A stretch of DNA of 64,000 nt from Cryptomeria japonica (GCF_030272615.1 NC_081406.1:216636997-216700996), one strand, 5' to 3'; numbered from the stretch's first letter, positions 34,238 to 47,323 are shown. A program made the numbers and translations. The notes: a model not told the origin generated them from the sequence alone.

Positions 34238-35085
34238 CTAAGGAATGCAAGATGGGTCCCAACTACAAGGCCATGTTAGGTACCCATGTACAAATGCAAA
34301 TGCACATAAACCAATGCAATCTCTCATAAAGTGGGGAAAGAGAGAAAAATCCAATGGGAAAAAAACCATCCCCCAAAAAGAGAGATGAAAAATATATACA
34401 AAGGAACTCTCAAAGAAGTATGAGAAGGACAAAACCCCTTGTGAGGAAAAAGTCCCCCCCATATGAGATAAGAAGAGAGACCAAGTCGCCCCCCCCTCAA
34501 TGTAGAATCTGGACCAATGGTAGAAGCTCGAAGATGAATGAAGAAACTGCTCCACGAATGTCAAACAATGTTCCTCTCCTTGGGAAGAAACAAAACCAAA
34601 GGTGTATCCATGAACTCTCCCCAATCATGAAGGGAAGATGTAGGAAAAACACTCATGATGAATGAAATCTCTGAAAACTGCTCAAGTGTTCCCATGTCAA
34701 TGCTGAAGGGTACCCCCTCCAAAGGTGGTGAACTGCTCCACACTACTGAAAATGGTACTCCAAGATCTAGTGGAGATGAATGTAGAATAAGTCCCAAAGA
34801 CTCACATGTCTCTTCAAGAGATAAAGAGACCTCCTCCAACTATTGTACAAAAGTATCCACAATCATGTCAACCTCAAAACAATGATCATGTAGAGAATGC
34901 ACAAGAGGGTCAAAGTGTTCCCTCACAACAATAAAAAAAGGATCATCTTCATCAAAGAGAAGATGATTGTCATCAATAATGTCTCCCAAATCTGCAATGT
35001 AGGACTCCACAAACAAATGTACAATGTCTCTCAAGTAGTCATTCCAATCAACTGAAGTTGGAATACAAGGAATTTCCTGTTGCAC
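34238..35085 (-). pseudogene. copia D coding remnant near the 3' LTR
   Basis: Three pieces: 35085-34840 (CIPTSVDWNDYLRDIVHLFV, then an Asp-rich DDNHLLFDEDD run), 34839-34561 in the same frame after one stop, and 34624-34238 in another frame. There is no RNase H or reverse transcriptase signature, although that is what normally precedes a copia 3' LTR. The acidic character resembles the tail after the protease at 39600-39727, so it may be the end of the same non-autonomous polyprotein. Function not recognised. Confidence 0.45.
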
Positions 35086-36420
35086 TGAATCACAAGAAGG
35101 AAAAATTATCCGTCATGCCCAAACTTTTGGGCACAAATGAAATATATATTTTTTAAAACACTTAATTATATGCAACCTATGCTTAACTAGATGTGACCAC
35201 TTAACAGGTTGTTCCAAGCAGAATCTTAAATTATAATAAAATGGTTTTCTAACGTGAGCTATGAATAAAACAAATTTAGGTTTCTATAAAACTCCTATAC
35301 GACAAAGTTAGGATATTCCTAACATAACAAATTATGATAACTCCTATACTCAAACGGAACAATATGATTTTATAAGGACAATAACAAATTCACATCGAAT
35401 ATCTTTTTTATTACAGTTGCAAATCATAATTCTTAATTAGATCGACTACTACTAAATAGGAATTAATATAATTACTTGATTCAATAATAATTATTTATCT
35501 CCTAACAAGTTTCCTCCATCCGTGTTAACACATCCTTCCTTTATAACTTGATTAAATCTTGTGCCTATAAATTAATTATTAATACAATTTTAACGTAATA
35601 ATATCAATTAATCGAGCAATTGAAAATTGAAGTGTCAAACGTTAAAATGTTAATTGCTTTATTTATTATAAGATTCCATCTAGGCTAAATGAGTTTGCAA
35701 GATCAAGGTCTTGGTTTTATTTTTGAATATATATATAATTCCACCACAATATCCTCTTCCAAAGAAATTATTATTATCTAGCCATTTAATAAATAAATAA
35801 ATTCATTTACGCTAAAAACCTCTAAATTAATTTGACAAGAGGTATTATCAGTCTCAATTTATCTTTTAATCATTGTAGGAATTAATTAAATTAACTCTAG
35901 CACTTAGATTTTTAAAACACCTATATTTCAATTTAAAAATAATTATAATGTGTATTAAATTTGACTAAAGGGATAAATAAATCCATAATAAAATTTGCCC
36001 TATAAAGTTTATTCTCGACAAGCCTAAATTTAGGTGAACTAAAAAAATATTCCCCTATGGCCAAAATAACTTACAAAGTCATTATAATTTACCAAAAGAT
36101 TAAACTCCAAAATATTTTAAAATTTAAAATGGCATATTTAAATGTTTATATAACATATATACAAAATATGAATGTTTAATTAAAATAATTAAACTCAAGT
36201 TAAATTCATACTCTCTTAAATTAAGCTATATATATATATATTTACATTAAACACATATATATTTATATGTGTGGAAATTTATTTTCTAAACAAATTTTAT
36301 TATAAAAAAAATATGCATGCAACCTAATTAATAATATTATAAAATGCCAATTGAATCCATATTTTTCTTTACAACATCAAACTACCCTAACCTGAACTGA
36401 GTTAGGGTTTTATGTTTTTG

Positions 36421-36722
36421 TGTAGGGCCGAGGGTGAGCGAGCGGAGGCGTTTAGAGGCAGCCACAGGGTTAATGGAGGTGCGGCGGTAGTGGAGGCTGA
36501 GGGGGCTCCCCGCAAGGATAGCCACAGCCGTGCCTGCGGGTCACGACCCATAGTGGGGCCTTGGCCGCCACTATGGGATGTGGCCCACAACATGACTGTT
36601 GCTGCCGCTATGGGGCGCCGCCCACAGAGGGGGGCCGAAGCCTCCCCGTCTGTGCATTGCGGCCCATAGTGCGGCTGTGGCCGCCACTGGGGGTCGCCAT
36701 CCACATCACAGGTGGGGGCCAA
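36421..36722. repeat. GC-rich island with repeated units
   Basis: About 300 bp of strikingly GC-rich, CpG-rich sequence in an AT-rich surround. A segment near GCCCATAGTGNGGC..TGGCCGCCACT occurs at about 36547-36575 and again at 36661-36689, with a weaker copy between. Short open frames on both strands here are by-products of base composition. Confidence 0.7.
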
Positions 36723-36860
36723 GGCTCCCCTCTTTGTTTTCTTTTTTTGTTTAAAAATAATAATTTTAGATATTTTTTTTTATAATACAAAATAAAGTTT
36801 TCTTTTTTTTGTAAAAGGAAGTTTCACAGATAGAGAAATATAATTAAATAAAATGTGTAG

Positions 36861-36861
36861 T

Positions 36862-36899
<38 letters not shown>

Positions 36900-36906
36900 T
36901 AAGAAA

Positions 36907-36958
<52 letters not shown>
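36861..36958. repeat. TA and CA microsatellites
   Basis: A (TA)n run of about 26 bp at 36862-36887 continues into (CA)n to 36897. After a short interruption a second (TA)n run of about 48 bp extends to 36957. Confidence 0.95.
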
Positions 36959-36959
<1 letters not shown>

Positions 36960-39590
36960 CAAACCTTTTTAAATCATGCAAAAATTATTAAAACATTGAC
37001 AACATGATAATAGGGCAAAATTTCTTTTATTTACTTTAAACAATCTGTTATTCTTTTTTTTTTTTTTTTTCCTAAAATCACTTAAAGCAGATTTTTAAAA
37101 CTAACAGATTTAAATAAAGCATTTCTTTTTCTATTGACAATCTATTTGCTAACTTTAGAGATGGATTATTAATTCTAGATTTATTTACTGCAAATAAATA
37201 AAGTGATAGAATTTAATAAATTTTAACAGCAACTATATTAGACTAGAAATCATTTAAATTTACCTTAGAGATAGACATGTTAAATCTATTAAACCATGAT
37301 ATGTATTTGAAAATAAATAGTTAGGACTAAATGCTTAATATTTTCTTAGTAACATGCAAGTTTATTACTTTACTCATTTCCATTATTTTACTATGCATAA
37401 GGAAACAAACTGAACTTTTATTTTCAGAAATAACATGCATACAACAATTATGATGATTTCAATAACTATAGGAACTTAATCCAAAAATAAACATTTCATT
37501 TTTCTAGTAATAGCTTAATAAAAATAATGCATTTCTTTAAGGCATATTTAAAATACAATATAGTCAACATTATAATGGGTGAGTTACCCATCTAGTCTCT
37601 CATTTTTATTAAATGAGGATTTTAAATAAAATGAATACATTTATTTTTCAAATAAATACAACATATAACTTTCCCTTTACATTGCTGCAACTAAAATATA
37701 ATATCCGATTCCCAAATCTTTTTCTACAAATGAAGTAAAACCAGCAACTTCCAAACTTGTCTTTTTCTTTTCTTTCCAAGCAATCTGCAAATAAATCATA
37801 AGGTTTTGACCATGGAGAGTTCACCTCCCAGTCTAGGCTTACTAGAAGCCACCCCTGAGCTTGGAGAACCAAGCCCTAGATAGGTTACACACATGCAAAC
37901 ACTTTCCCAACCAAGGCTACACTTCATCACAAAATGTGATGTATTTACATAGGTGGTAGTGGACCAAATACCCTAAGGAGACTTCAAAAATAGTAGATCA
38001 CAAAGCCACCTCATGGAAAACAAAGATATATCATAAGTTCATTAACCCCACATCCTTATGCCCCCCAAGGCTTTCATGCCACACTTTCTCCCCTTATGAC
38101 CCCCAAATGCATAAACTAGGCCATGCAACAAGGGTCACATATGCACCCCTTGAGTTCGCTCTCATAATGAGAGCCTCTCACTCGAGGGCTGTCAAACTCC
38201 TATCATGCACAAGACCATCCTACTCTCCCAAGAGTAGAAGGTCTTGGTTACTCCCAAATCACAGGAAATGCATAAAAAAATAAAAAGATAGGTCGCATGA
38301 TAATTTTCACAAAAGAAAATACAAGAAAACAACTTTTACATACAAACAAACTTTCCAACATAAACATGCAACATAAAAAGAAACAAAAGGAGAAGATGAA
38401 CCAACCCTCAATCTGCCCAAAGGTTTGCTAGAACTAGTTTGAGGATGAGTAGCCCAATTCCACAATTCTTCCTTCTACACTTAGCCAAATTCTATCCCAA
38501 AACCCATTCTTTTCAAAATTGCATGATCTCCAAAAATGGAGAGTGGGTGATTACCCACAAAGTCTCTCATTCTTGCCTAAAAAGACTTTAGTGAGAGTTC
38601 TCATAGGTTTCTAAAACTGAAAAAGGAAAAAGTAAGAGAAAGTGGGAAAAAGGATCTCACATCAAAAGGGAAGGTGTAGACACATGCCTAAAAATACTCC
38701 TAACCCATAGGTATACCTTATGGACTTTAGGAAACACCTTTAAACTACCCCTAGGAGTCCATTTGACCCCTTAGAAACCCATATGAAGTTAATTTCTGGG
38801 TCAAACTTGAGTTGACCACTCCAAAGACTCTACCCAAGGAAAATTTAGAACCACATTCAAATGTTTGAAAAAGCTATGGTTGAAACAACTCCCTCCAAGA
38901 GACAAGTCAAAAATCAAGACATAAATCAACACATGTGTCAAGTGACACAATAAAATACATTACAAAATTACACATGAAATTTGTCTCTTGTTGGATTTAC
39001 ACAAATTAATAAATTCAATTTAACATACATGCGTCATATACTTTTAGAAATAAAATACGATACATACGGGGTGTTGTCTCTCCAAATAGACAAACCTTGG
39101 TTTTACGAATGTACATAGGTCTAGGTTTGGTTCTCCATAATGTTTCCATAGTCACATAGATAATTTTCCTGCACATCTCAATTACACATTAGTAATTCCA
39201 AATAACCTCATATAAAATTAAACACATGAATAAGAATACACGTCAAACACTATGTATACAATTGATATTAAACAAAATCAATATCTTATATTAAAATAAA
39301 TCCACATAAGTAATCATCATAATCCTCATAATTTTGATCCACACATAAGACATGCATATTATTTCTATCTTCATAATAAAGTCCTGCAAATCCAATAATG
39401 ACACACATCATCTCAAAGTTATCCTATTCTAGAATCATATAAAGCTATGTATCCATAACACATCAAAATGTACACTGCAAGGTGAAATGATTCCGTAACC
39501 TGGTTCAATTACTATTCTCACCAATCTATCCGTCTAACATAGCCCATCCTATTGAATTATAGCATTTATTAGTAAGGTCAACCATGGTCA

Positions 39591-39727
39591 ACTGAGTTAA
39601 CTAAAGCTTGATCGGGGAGAGGCTCTACATTGTCACACTAGCTGCATCATCAGGTGCAATAGGTGATATGATATCAATAGGAGGATATTAAATGCAAGGC
39701 TCAAGAACGGGGTCACATATGATAATC
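39591..39727 (-). pseudogene. copia D polyprotein tail, left of the copia B insertion
   Basis: The minus-strand frame begins at the copia B target site (39727) and continues the frame that ends at 47324 on the other side, with motifs DPVLEPCI, a stop, then YPPIDIISPIAPDDAASV. It is acidic and proline-rich and is not integrase. The clean phase across the 5-bp duplicated target shows copia B entered an existing reading frame. Confidence 0.6.
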
Positions 39728-41220
39728 TGTTGCCATTACATTAAATTTGTTGATATTGAGAAGGTTGTTGGAGATTGTTGATATAATTGATAAAGGATGA
39801 TTACTGTCTTAATAATATTATTTTGTCATTGATGTCAAGCAATTGATTTTCTGATTCAGTGTGATGTTGCGATATCTTAAAGAGTATGTTTTTATGAGTA
39901 TAAAGATGTCGGTAAGTGACATAGAAAGAATGTGAAAATGAAGGGGAATAATAATTTATTCAATGGGAAACTATTACCGAGTTAGACAGTGATGAGATTA
40001 TGTTATTTTGATTGTTTTGATATCCTACATATGTGTATTCGAAGACTGAATAAGAAGGAGAAAACATTTCATGTAATAGAATGAGTAAAGGTTTGATACT
40101 GTTCTGTTTTACCGAGCAAGGAGCTAGTTGGTAAACACTAAGGTTATCAATGGCAATTAAAGAAGAAAGAATGTCTACATACTAAAGTTCAATATTTACC
40201 GAGTATCAACCAAGCAGTAATAGAATGCATTGGATGAATAAATACACTATTAAAAGAAGGATTCCAATGAGCTGGAGATTTATAGAAGATTGGAATTTCG
40301 TGCAAGAAGTTTTCTAAGGATCAATGGCAATGAAAATTGAAGAGTTAGATCTACAACATAGATTGAACGGTCATAACTGAGCACAAGTACCAAGGAAGGT
40401 ATACAAGTGCCAAGGCAAGATAAAATGTTTTTCAGTTCGAAGGATTCAATGAACCTAGTCAAATTTTGATGATCTGATGGCTAAGATTAATCATGGGAAA
40501 TGTGATTAAAGAGATTAAGTGGTTTGGAATTGCTTATAAATAAGAAAAAGTTGATGAACATAGTATGCGGGCAAATAGAAGAGCAGTGACACTATAGAGG
40601 TGATTACCGAGTACAAAATATTGAAGATTAGATTGAAGAACATATTGAGAAGCCCAACAAGGAGGAAGATAAGTCTTATGACAAGATTATTTTGAGCACA
40701 TGAGTCTGCTTTAACATTTCAGATGTAAAGTTGCAGATATATTTTATTATTGTTATTTATTTTTGTAAGTGACATGAAATCTCTTAACCGAGTGGACCTA
40801 ACAATCTTATTTGTAAATCCTCTAGCAAGGTAACATTCTGAATGAGTGTTTGAAATCCTTTGACAAGGTCACTTGTAACAAAGTGCAAGATTCTAATAGA
40901 TCTGAGGGAAATCCCTTGACTGGGTCACATCTAGCAATGTGTTTATGTAATCTTTAATAGGATTGGCTTTTAATTGAGCATACTCTAGAAGAGTATATTT
41001 TCTTTGTGGGTCCGAAATCCCATAGTGGTTTTTCCCTATTTGGGTTTCCACATTAAATCTGGTGTTATATGTGTTTTCTTGTTTCAAGTTTATCAGTTTA
41101 TGAGTTTGAATGATTTATAGTCATAGCTGCATATCAAGTAAGTTCTACCAAGGTTGAATCTGGATAGATCAATGTATTGTGAGTTTATTTGATTCACCCC
41201 TTCCTCTCATCTATCTAACA
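39728..41220 (+). repeat. 5' LTR of copia B
   Basis: Starts TGTTGCCATTACATTAAA and ends CATCTATCTAACA. It aligns over its length with the 3' LTR, differing by a few percent. Ends in the TTCACCCCTTCCTCTCATC segment typical of these copia families. Confidence 0.95.
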
Positions 41221-41221
41221 A

Positions 41222-41235
41222 TTGGTATTAGAGCT
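41222..41235 (+). other. primer-binding site of copia B
   Basis: TTGGTATTAGAGCT immediately after the 5' LTR. One mismatch to the initiator-Met type TGGTATCAGAGC (a C-to-T change). Confidence 0.88.
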
Positions 41236-41264
41236 AGAACTCCAAAAGAAAAGTTTAAAGGCAC

Positions 41265-42180
41265 TTGAGGCAAGATCCGAAGATGTATAAAAGGGATGCA
41301 CCAAAGTTGAACAAGTCAAGTTTCTCCACATGGCAGAAAATGATGGAGCTGCACTTATCAAAAATTGGAGAGTATGCAACATATTATCTAGAGAATGATT
41401 ACACTGCACCTAGCACCTACCCGATGACAATGGAAGAGATAAAGGCAAAGTAAGAACATATTCAAGCAATGATTGAAATAAAATTAGCATTGACCATCTT
41501 AGAGTTTAATGATCTAGAAGGTTGTAATGATGCCAAAGCTATGTGGAATAAGTTTATATCTATGTATGGTTGTGATGAACATGTTCAAAGAGAAAAAGTA
41601 GATAGTCTAAGAGGACAACTTGAATCCATGAGAATGAATGAAGGTGAGAACATAATCCAATACAGTATAAGGTTAAAAGAAATTGTCAATCAAATCAAAG
41701 GAGTAGGAGGAACTATTGAAGAAAAGGATGTAACAAGTAAGTTGCTTAGAACACTTCTACCTACTTATGCCATTCAAGTCTTTGCAATTAATGAATTAAG
41801 GTATGTACCAAACATGCCAGTCTCTTTGGATGCTACTATCGGTAAGCTACATGCTTTTGAGTTAAGTAATTTTGATAACAGTGGGTCTTCGGTTAACAAA
41901 GTTGAATCTGCATTCAGTTCTTTTCATCTTGATGAATCTAATGATTACAATGATAGAATGTATAAGTATGCTGAAGGAAATCATAGTGGAGCAAGTGAGA
42001 GATTTCGCAAAAACATGGAAGAAGTACACAAACTATATGAGGAAATCTAAAAGCAAGAAGAGTTTGAAGCATTATTGGCCAGAAGGTTATCGAGAGGCAA
42101 AGGTAAGTATAAAGGAAAGTTACCTTTGAAATGTTTTAACTGTGATAAAATTGGACATATGGCTTCAAACTATCCTGATA
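41265..42180 (+). pseudogene. copia B gag and zinc knuckle
   Basis: Capsid and nucleocapsid region. Gag landmarks are LNKSSFSTWQKMMELHLSKI at the start, AKAMWNKFISMYGCDEHVQR and ENIIQYSIRLKEIVNQIKG in the middle. The zinc knuckle at about 42130-42172 reads CFNCDKIGHMASNY, so the last metal-binding Cys is Tyr. Stops occur near 41451 and 42048. The same frame continues into protease. Confidence 0.88.
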
Positions 42181-42344
42181 AAGAATCGAGTGAAAAGTGA
42201 GAATACCGAGAAGACAAACAGAAAGACAACCAATACAGAGGGCACCGAGACTTCAGAAGGAGAGATAGAAAGACATGCCTAGTAGCTGATGAGGAATCCA
42301 ATGATGATAAATCTGATGGAATTGAGACAGAGGAAGTTGTATAT

Positions 42345-42941
42345 GTGGTTATCAAAGATGGATCAGATGAAGAAAGGTCTGAAGAAAAAGCCTTAATATC
42401 ACATATAAATAATAATGATTCTTGGATCATAGATAGTGGATGCTCACATCACATGATAGGTAATAAACACAAGTTTGTTAAATTAGAAGATTATGATGGA
42501 GGTTATGTAAGATTTGGTAATGATGCACCATGTCCTGTGAAAGGTAAAGGATCTATCACACTTCTTGATAATTCTAAATGTGATGATGTATATTGGGTTG
42601 AAGGTTTGAAATATAATTTTTTGAGTGTAGCATAGCTAAAAAATACAGGATACCGAATAGAATTTCAGAAAGGAATTGTCAAAGTTCATGACAAACATGG
42701 AAAGTTGGTTGCTATGAGGACTCAAACAAGAGCTAATACATTTCATCTTGACTCAACTCGGAACAATTGTCTGTATGCAAAAATAGAAGACACCTGGTTA
42801 TGGCATAAAAGGTTTTGTCATGTAAATTTTGATAACCTGATCAAAGTAAGTAAGAAGCACCGAGTAAGAGGTCTATCGAGCTTGGAAAAACTTGAGAATG
42901 CAATATGTCGAGGATGCCAGATGGGTAAGATGACAAAATGA
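42345..42941 (+). pseudogene. copia B protease and pre-integrase
   Basis: The protease active site WIIDSGCSHHMIG (about 42421-42459) is intact, followed by YVRFGNDAPCPVKGKG and VEGLKYNFLSVA, where a stop replaces the Gln expected next. The pre-integrase zinc-binding segment (WLWHKRFCHVNFDNL, then CRGCQMGKM) runs to a TGA at 42939, where Arg is expected. Confidence 0.88.
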
Positions 42942-43610
42942 AGCTTTACAAGTAAGTCTTACACTTCTAAAGGAATTTTAGATCTTGTACACACCGATAT
43001 TTGTGGTCCTATGAAAGTTCAAAGTTATTATGGTGATAAATACTTCATATTATTTGTGAATGATTACTCAAGGATGATGTCGGTTATGTTTTTAAAAGAG
43101 AAATCAGAAGCCTTTCAAATGTTCAAATGGTATAAGGCAAGAGTTGAAAAATAAATAGGAAGATAGTTGAAATGTCTAAGATCTAATAGAGGAGGAGAGT
43201 TCATTACAGATGAATTTAACTTATTTTGCAATGATCATGGTATAAAGAGACAACTATTTGCACCAAGAACACCACAACAAAATGGGATAGCTAAAAGAAG
43301 AAACAAATCAATTGTAGATTATGTTAGAACCTTGATGATAGAAAAGAGAGTACCTCAAATATTTTGGAGAGAAGCAATAAGCACTGCAGTTTACACCCTG
43401 AACCAAGTACAATTGAAGAAAGAAACCATGAAGACACTGTATGAAATTTGGTATGACAAGAAACCAAATGTAAGTTATTTAAAAATATTTGGAAGTAGAT
43501 GTTATGTTCACAAAGATGACAAAAATGGAAAATTTGATTAGAAAAGCGAGTAAGGAACATTTCTTGGTTATTCCTCTAGGAGTAAAGCATTTAAATGTCT
43601 GATCAAATCA
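42942..43610 (+). pseudogene. copia B integrase, two catalytic residues lost
   Basis: The integrase core opens with LVHTDICGPM, where the first catalytic Asp is present. The second position reads LRSNRGGEF (Asp changed to Asn). The third, normally G-V-V-E-R, reads NGIAKRRN (Glu changed to Lys). Both are single G-to-A changes. C-terminal landmarks IFWREAISTAVYTLNQ and YLKIFGSRCYVHKDD follow. Four in-frame stops interrupt this part. The copy is catalytically dead independent of the stops. Confidence 0.85.
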
Positions 43611-43622
43611 TCTAACAAAATA

Positions 43623-44813
43623 GTGGAAAGTGCAAATGTGAAAATTGATGAATTTGCAGAAAGGAATGATGAAGGAAACTTCAAAGAACTAGAAGATTAT
43701 GAAGAGTTTGTATATGTACAACCGAGAAGTCTAACCAAGAAAGCTGATGAAGAAAATACTCAGTTACCGAGTGATGAAGAAGATCATACAGAGCCTATGG
43801 AGCCTATATTAGCAAAATATGTCAAAAGAAATCATGGATCAAGTTAGATTATAGGAGATAAGGATGATCTAGTGATGACAAGGAACAAACTGAGACATAA
43901 CACATGTCTAATATCTGAGTTTGAATCGAGGATAGTAAAAGAGGCATTAAGCAATGAAGATTGGGTGAATGCTATGACATAAGAGATTGAACAAATCAAG
44001 AAAAATGAAACAAGGATATTGGTCCCAAGACCAAAAGAGAAAAATGTAATCGGTACAAAGTGGATTTTCAGAAATAAGCTAATTGAAAAAGGTGAGGTCA
44101 TTCTGAATAAAGCAAGGTTAGTTTGAAAAGGTTATGCTCAAGAAGAAGGAATAGACTATGGTGAGACTTTTGCACCTGTGGCAAGACTTGAAGGAGTGAG
44201 AACATTGTTGGCATATGCTACTTACAAAAAATTCAAGGTATATCAAATGGATGTTAAATCTGCATTTTTGAATGGTATACTAGAAGAAGAAGTTTACATT
44301 GAACAACCTAAAGGATTTATTGAAGAGAAGAATAAAGATTAGGTATGTAAGTTGAATAAAGCTTTATATGGCCTAAAGAAAGCACCTAGAGCATGGTATG
44401 AAAGGTTGCATTCTTACTTAATCAAGATTGGATTTATAAGGACTAGTGAAAACAACATGTATATGAAGAATGATGAGGATAATGGAATACTGATTTTAGC
44501 CATATTTGTTGATGATATTATTTTTTGTGGAAATGATTCTTTATGCAAGAACTTTGGAAATGAAATGTGCAAAGAATTTGAGATGTCATTAATCGGTGAA
44601 ATAAAGTATTTTATAGGTTTAAAGATATTGCAAATGAAAAATAGGATTTTCATTACTCAATCCAAGTATATAAAGGAAATCTTGAAGAAATTTGGAATGG
44701 AGGATTCTAAACCTGTAAGTACTCCTATGACTACTAATTGTAAACTATCAAATAATGATGAATCTGCATTTGTTGATGAGACACTTTACCGATCTATGAT
44801 TGGAAAGTTGTAA
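43623..44813 (+). pseudogene. copia B reverse transcriptase
   Basis: After an acidic linker the polymerase shows [76 protein letters not shown] and the active-site box LAIFVDDIIFCGN with both Asp residues present. The domain ends near TLYRSMIGKL, where a TAA replaces the expected Gln. Five stops lie inside the domain. Confidence 0.9.
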
Positions 44814-45459
44814 TATGTAGTTCACAGTAGGCCTGATATAGCACATGCAATAGGTATAACTGCAAGATTTTCTGTAGATCCCAAAGAAACCCATATGACA
44901 ACAATCAAGAGAATTTTTTAGATACTTAAGAGGCACTAAAGATTATGGTTTACTATATAAAAAGAGGAATGATTTTGACTTAAAAGTCTATACTGATGCT
45001 GATTAGGCAGGAAATATTGATGACAGGAAAAGCACAAGCAGTGGAGCTTTCTTTTTGGGAGAAAGACTAGTGAGTTGGTTTAGCAAGAAACAAGGATGCA
45101 TTTCACAGTCAACAGCTGAAGCTGAATATGTCACTACAGCATTGAATTGTACCAATATAGCATGGATCAAACAATTGTTGGAAGGTATGAATGAGATAGT
45201 TACCGAGCTAGTAACTATATTTTGTGATAATACAAGTGCTATTAACATTTCAAAGAATTTGATAATGCACTCTAAGACAAAGCATATCTCTATAAAGTAT
45301 CATTATCTAAGAGAAGAAGTACAAGAAAAGAAATTTGTGCTGGAATATGTTAGCACAAAGGAACAATTAGCAGACATCTTCACAAAGCCACTACCAAGGG
45401 ACACTTTTGAGTATCTCAGAAGTAAGTCAGGGGTACTACCCCTATCTAGTACTCACTGA
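44814..45459 (+). pseudogene. copia B RNase H
   Basis: Begins YVVHSRPDIAHAIGITARFS, then shifts frame near 44915 (an extra T in a T-run). It resumes with VYTDAD, a stop where Trp is expected, KSTSSGAFFL, then QSTAEAEYVTTALNCTNIAW, IFCDNTSAINISKN, and ends KEQLADIFTKPLPRDTFEYL, the conserved end of copia polyproteins. It would degrade the RNA strand during cDNA synthesis. Confidence 0.88.
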
Positions 45460-45814
45460 TAGAGTTCGGTGAAAGCATCAATTCTATGACTCTACAGAAT
45501 ACTATTTGTGAGTTGATGTTGATTTACACACTTTAGAAGGTCATCTAAAGTTATGAAGGAAACAGTGAATGAAGACAAGATGCCCTAACCGAGACTATGA
45601 TGATACATTTGTATATGTTTTAACAGAAAGGAAATTACTTCATAGGGGAAGTAATCATGAATTAGTTTTACTTTTGGCATTGTTCTCAAAGGGGGAGAAG
45701 ACTAATGACAAGGGGAGAAGATTACAAGAAAAGTTTACAGCTCAAGGATAATAAGAGAAGAATAACAACAGTCTGAATCAATTGGAATAAATCAAGTTGG
45801 TATTGCCATCAATG

Positions 45815-45828
45815 CCAAAGGGGGAGAT
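45815..45828 (+). other. polypurine tract of copia B
   Basis: CCAAAGGGGGAGAT directly before the 3' LTR; identical in form to the tract at 21019-21032. Confidence 0.88.
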
Positions 45829-47318
45829 TGTTGGCATTACATTAAGTTTGTTGATATTGAGAAGGTTGTTGGAGATTGTTGATATAATTGATAAAGGATG
45901 ATTACTGTCTTAATAATATTATTTTGTCATTGATGTCAAGCAATTGATTTTCTGATTTAGTATGATGTCGCCATATCTTAAAGAGTATGTTTTGATGAGT
46001 ATAAATATGTCGGTAAGTGACACAGAAAGAATGTGAAAATGAAGGGGAGTAATAAGTTATTCAATGGGCAACTATTACCAAGTTAGACAGTTATGAGATT
46101 ATGTTATTTTGATTGTTTTGATATCCTACATATGTGTATTCAAAGACTGAATATGAAGGAGAAAAGATTTCATGTAATAGAATGAGTAAAGGTTTGATAG
46201 TATTCTATTTTACCAAGAAAGGAGCTAGTCGATAAACACCAAGGTTATTAGTGTTGGTTAAAGAAGAAAGAATATATACCAAGTAAAGTTCAGTATTTAC
46301 TGAGTATCAACCGAGCAGTAACAAAATGCATTGGATGAATAAATACATTATTAAAAGAAGGATGCCAATGAGCTGGAGATTTATAGAAGATTGGAATGTC
46401 GTGCAAGAAGTTTGTTAATGATCAATGACAATGAAAATTCAACAGTTAGATCTACATCACAGATTGAACGGTCATAACTAAGCACAAGTACCAAGGAAGG
46501 TATACAAGTTCCAAGGCAAGATAAAATATTTTTTAGTTTGAAGGATTCAATGAACCTATTCAAAGTTTGATGATCTGATGGGTAAGATTAATCATGGGAA
46601 ATGTGATTAAGGAGATTAAGTGGTTTGGAATTGCTTATAAATAAGGAAAAGTTGATGAACACAGTATGCAGGCAAATAGAAGAGCAATGATACTGCAGAG
46701 GTGATTACCGAGTATAGAATATTAAAGATCAGATTGAAGAATAGATTGAGAAGCCCAACAAGGAGGAAGATAAGTCTTATGACAAGATTATTTTGAGCAC
46801 ATAGAGTCTGCTTTAACATTTTAGATGTAAAGTTGTAGATATATTTTATTATTGTTATTTACTTTTGTAAGTGACAAGAAATCTCTTAACTGAGTGGACC
46901 TAACAATCTTATTTGTAAATCCTCTAGCAAGGTAACATTCTGAATGAGTGTTTGAAATCCTTTTACAAGGTTACTTCTAACAAAGGGCAAGATTCTAATA
47001 GGTCTAAGGGAAATCCCTTGACCAGGTCACATCTAGCAATGTGTTTATGTAATCTTTAACAGGATTGGCTTTTAACTGAGCATACTCTAGAAGAGTATAT
47101 TTTCTTTGTGGGTCTGAAATCCCATAGTGGTTTTTCCCTATTTGGGTTTCCACATTAAATCTGGTGTTATATGCGTTTTGTTGTTCCAAGTTTATCCGTT
47201 TATGAATTTGAATGATTTATAGTCATAATTGCATATCAAGTAAGTTCTACCAAGGTTGAATCTGGATAGATCAATGTATTGTGAGTTTATCTGATTCACC
47301 CCCCTCATCTATCTAACA
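45829..47318 (+). repeat. 3' LTR of copia B
   Basis: Starts TGTTGGCATTACATTAAG right after the purine tract and ends CATCTATCTAACA, followed by the TAATC duplication. Confidence 0.95.
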
Positions 47319-47323
47319 TAATC

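Larger units (their letters stand above)
35106..39590. mobile_element. probable noncoding LTR-type insertion in copia D
   Basis: This 4.5-kb AT-rich block separates copia D coding remnants at 35085 and 39600. Its left end, CGTCATGCCCAAACTTTTGG, resembles a plant gypsy LTR start (TGTCATGCCC or TGTAATGCCC), as also seen at 23630. The right end may be near AACCATGGTCAACTGAG (39580-39596). Inside are a GC-rich island, TA microsatellites and no recognisable ORF. Neither a second LTR nor a target duplication could be confirmed, so insertion is inferred mainly from the interruption of copia D. Confidence 0.4.
39728..47318 (+). mobile_element. full-length Ty1/copia retrotransposon (copia B)
   Basis: 7591 bp, with LTRs of 1493 bp (39728-41220) and 1490 bp (45829-47318) and a perfect 5-bp target duplication TAATC (39723-39727 and 47319-47323). 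The interior has a primer-binding site, gag, CCHC region, protease, integrase, reverse transcriptase and RNase H in copia order, then a purine tract. Some 14 in-frame stops and one frameshift near 44915 disable the polyprotein, and several catalytic residues are lost. It lies inside copia D in the opposite orientation, so it is younger than copia D. Confidence 0.95.

Noticed and set aside
36402-36790. Several open frames of 60-106 codons on both strands
   Set aside because: They overlap in opposite directions in a GC-rich island, where stops are rare by composition. No domain is visible.
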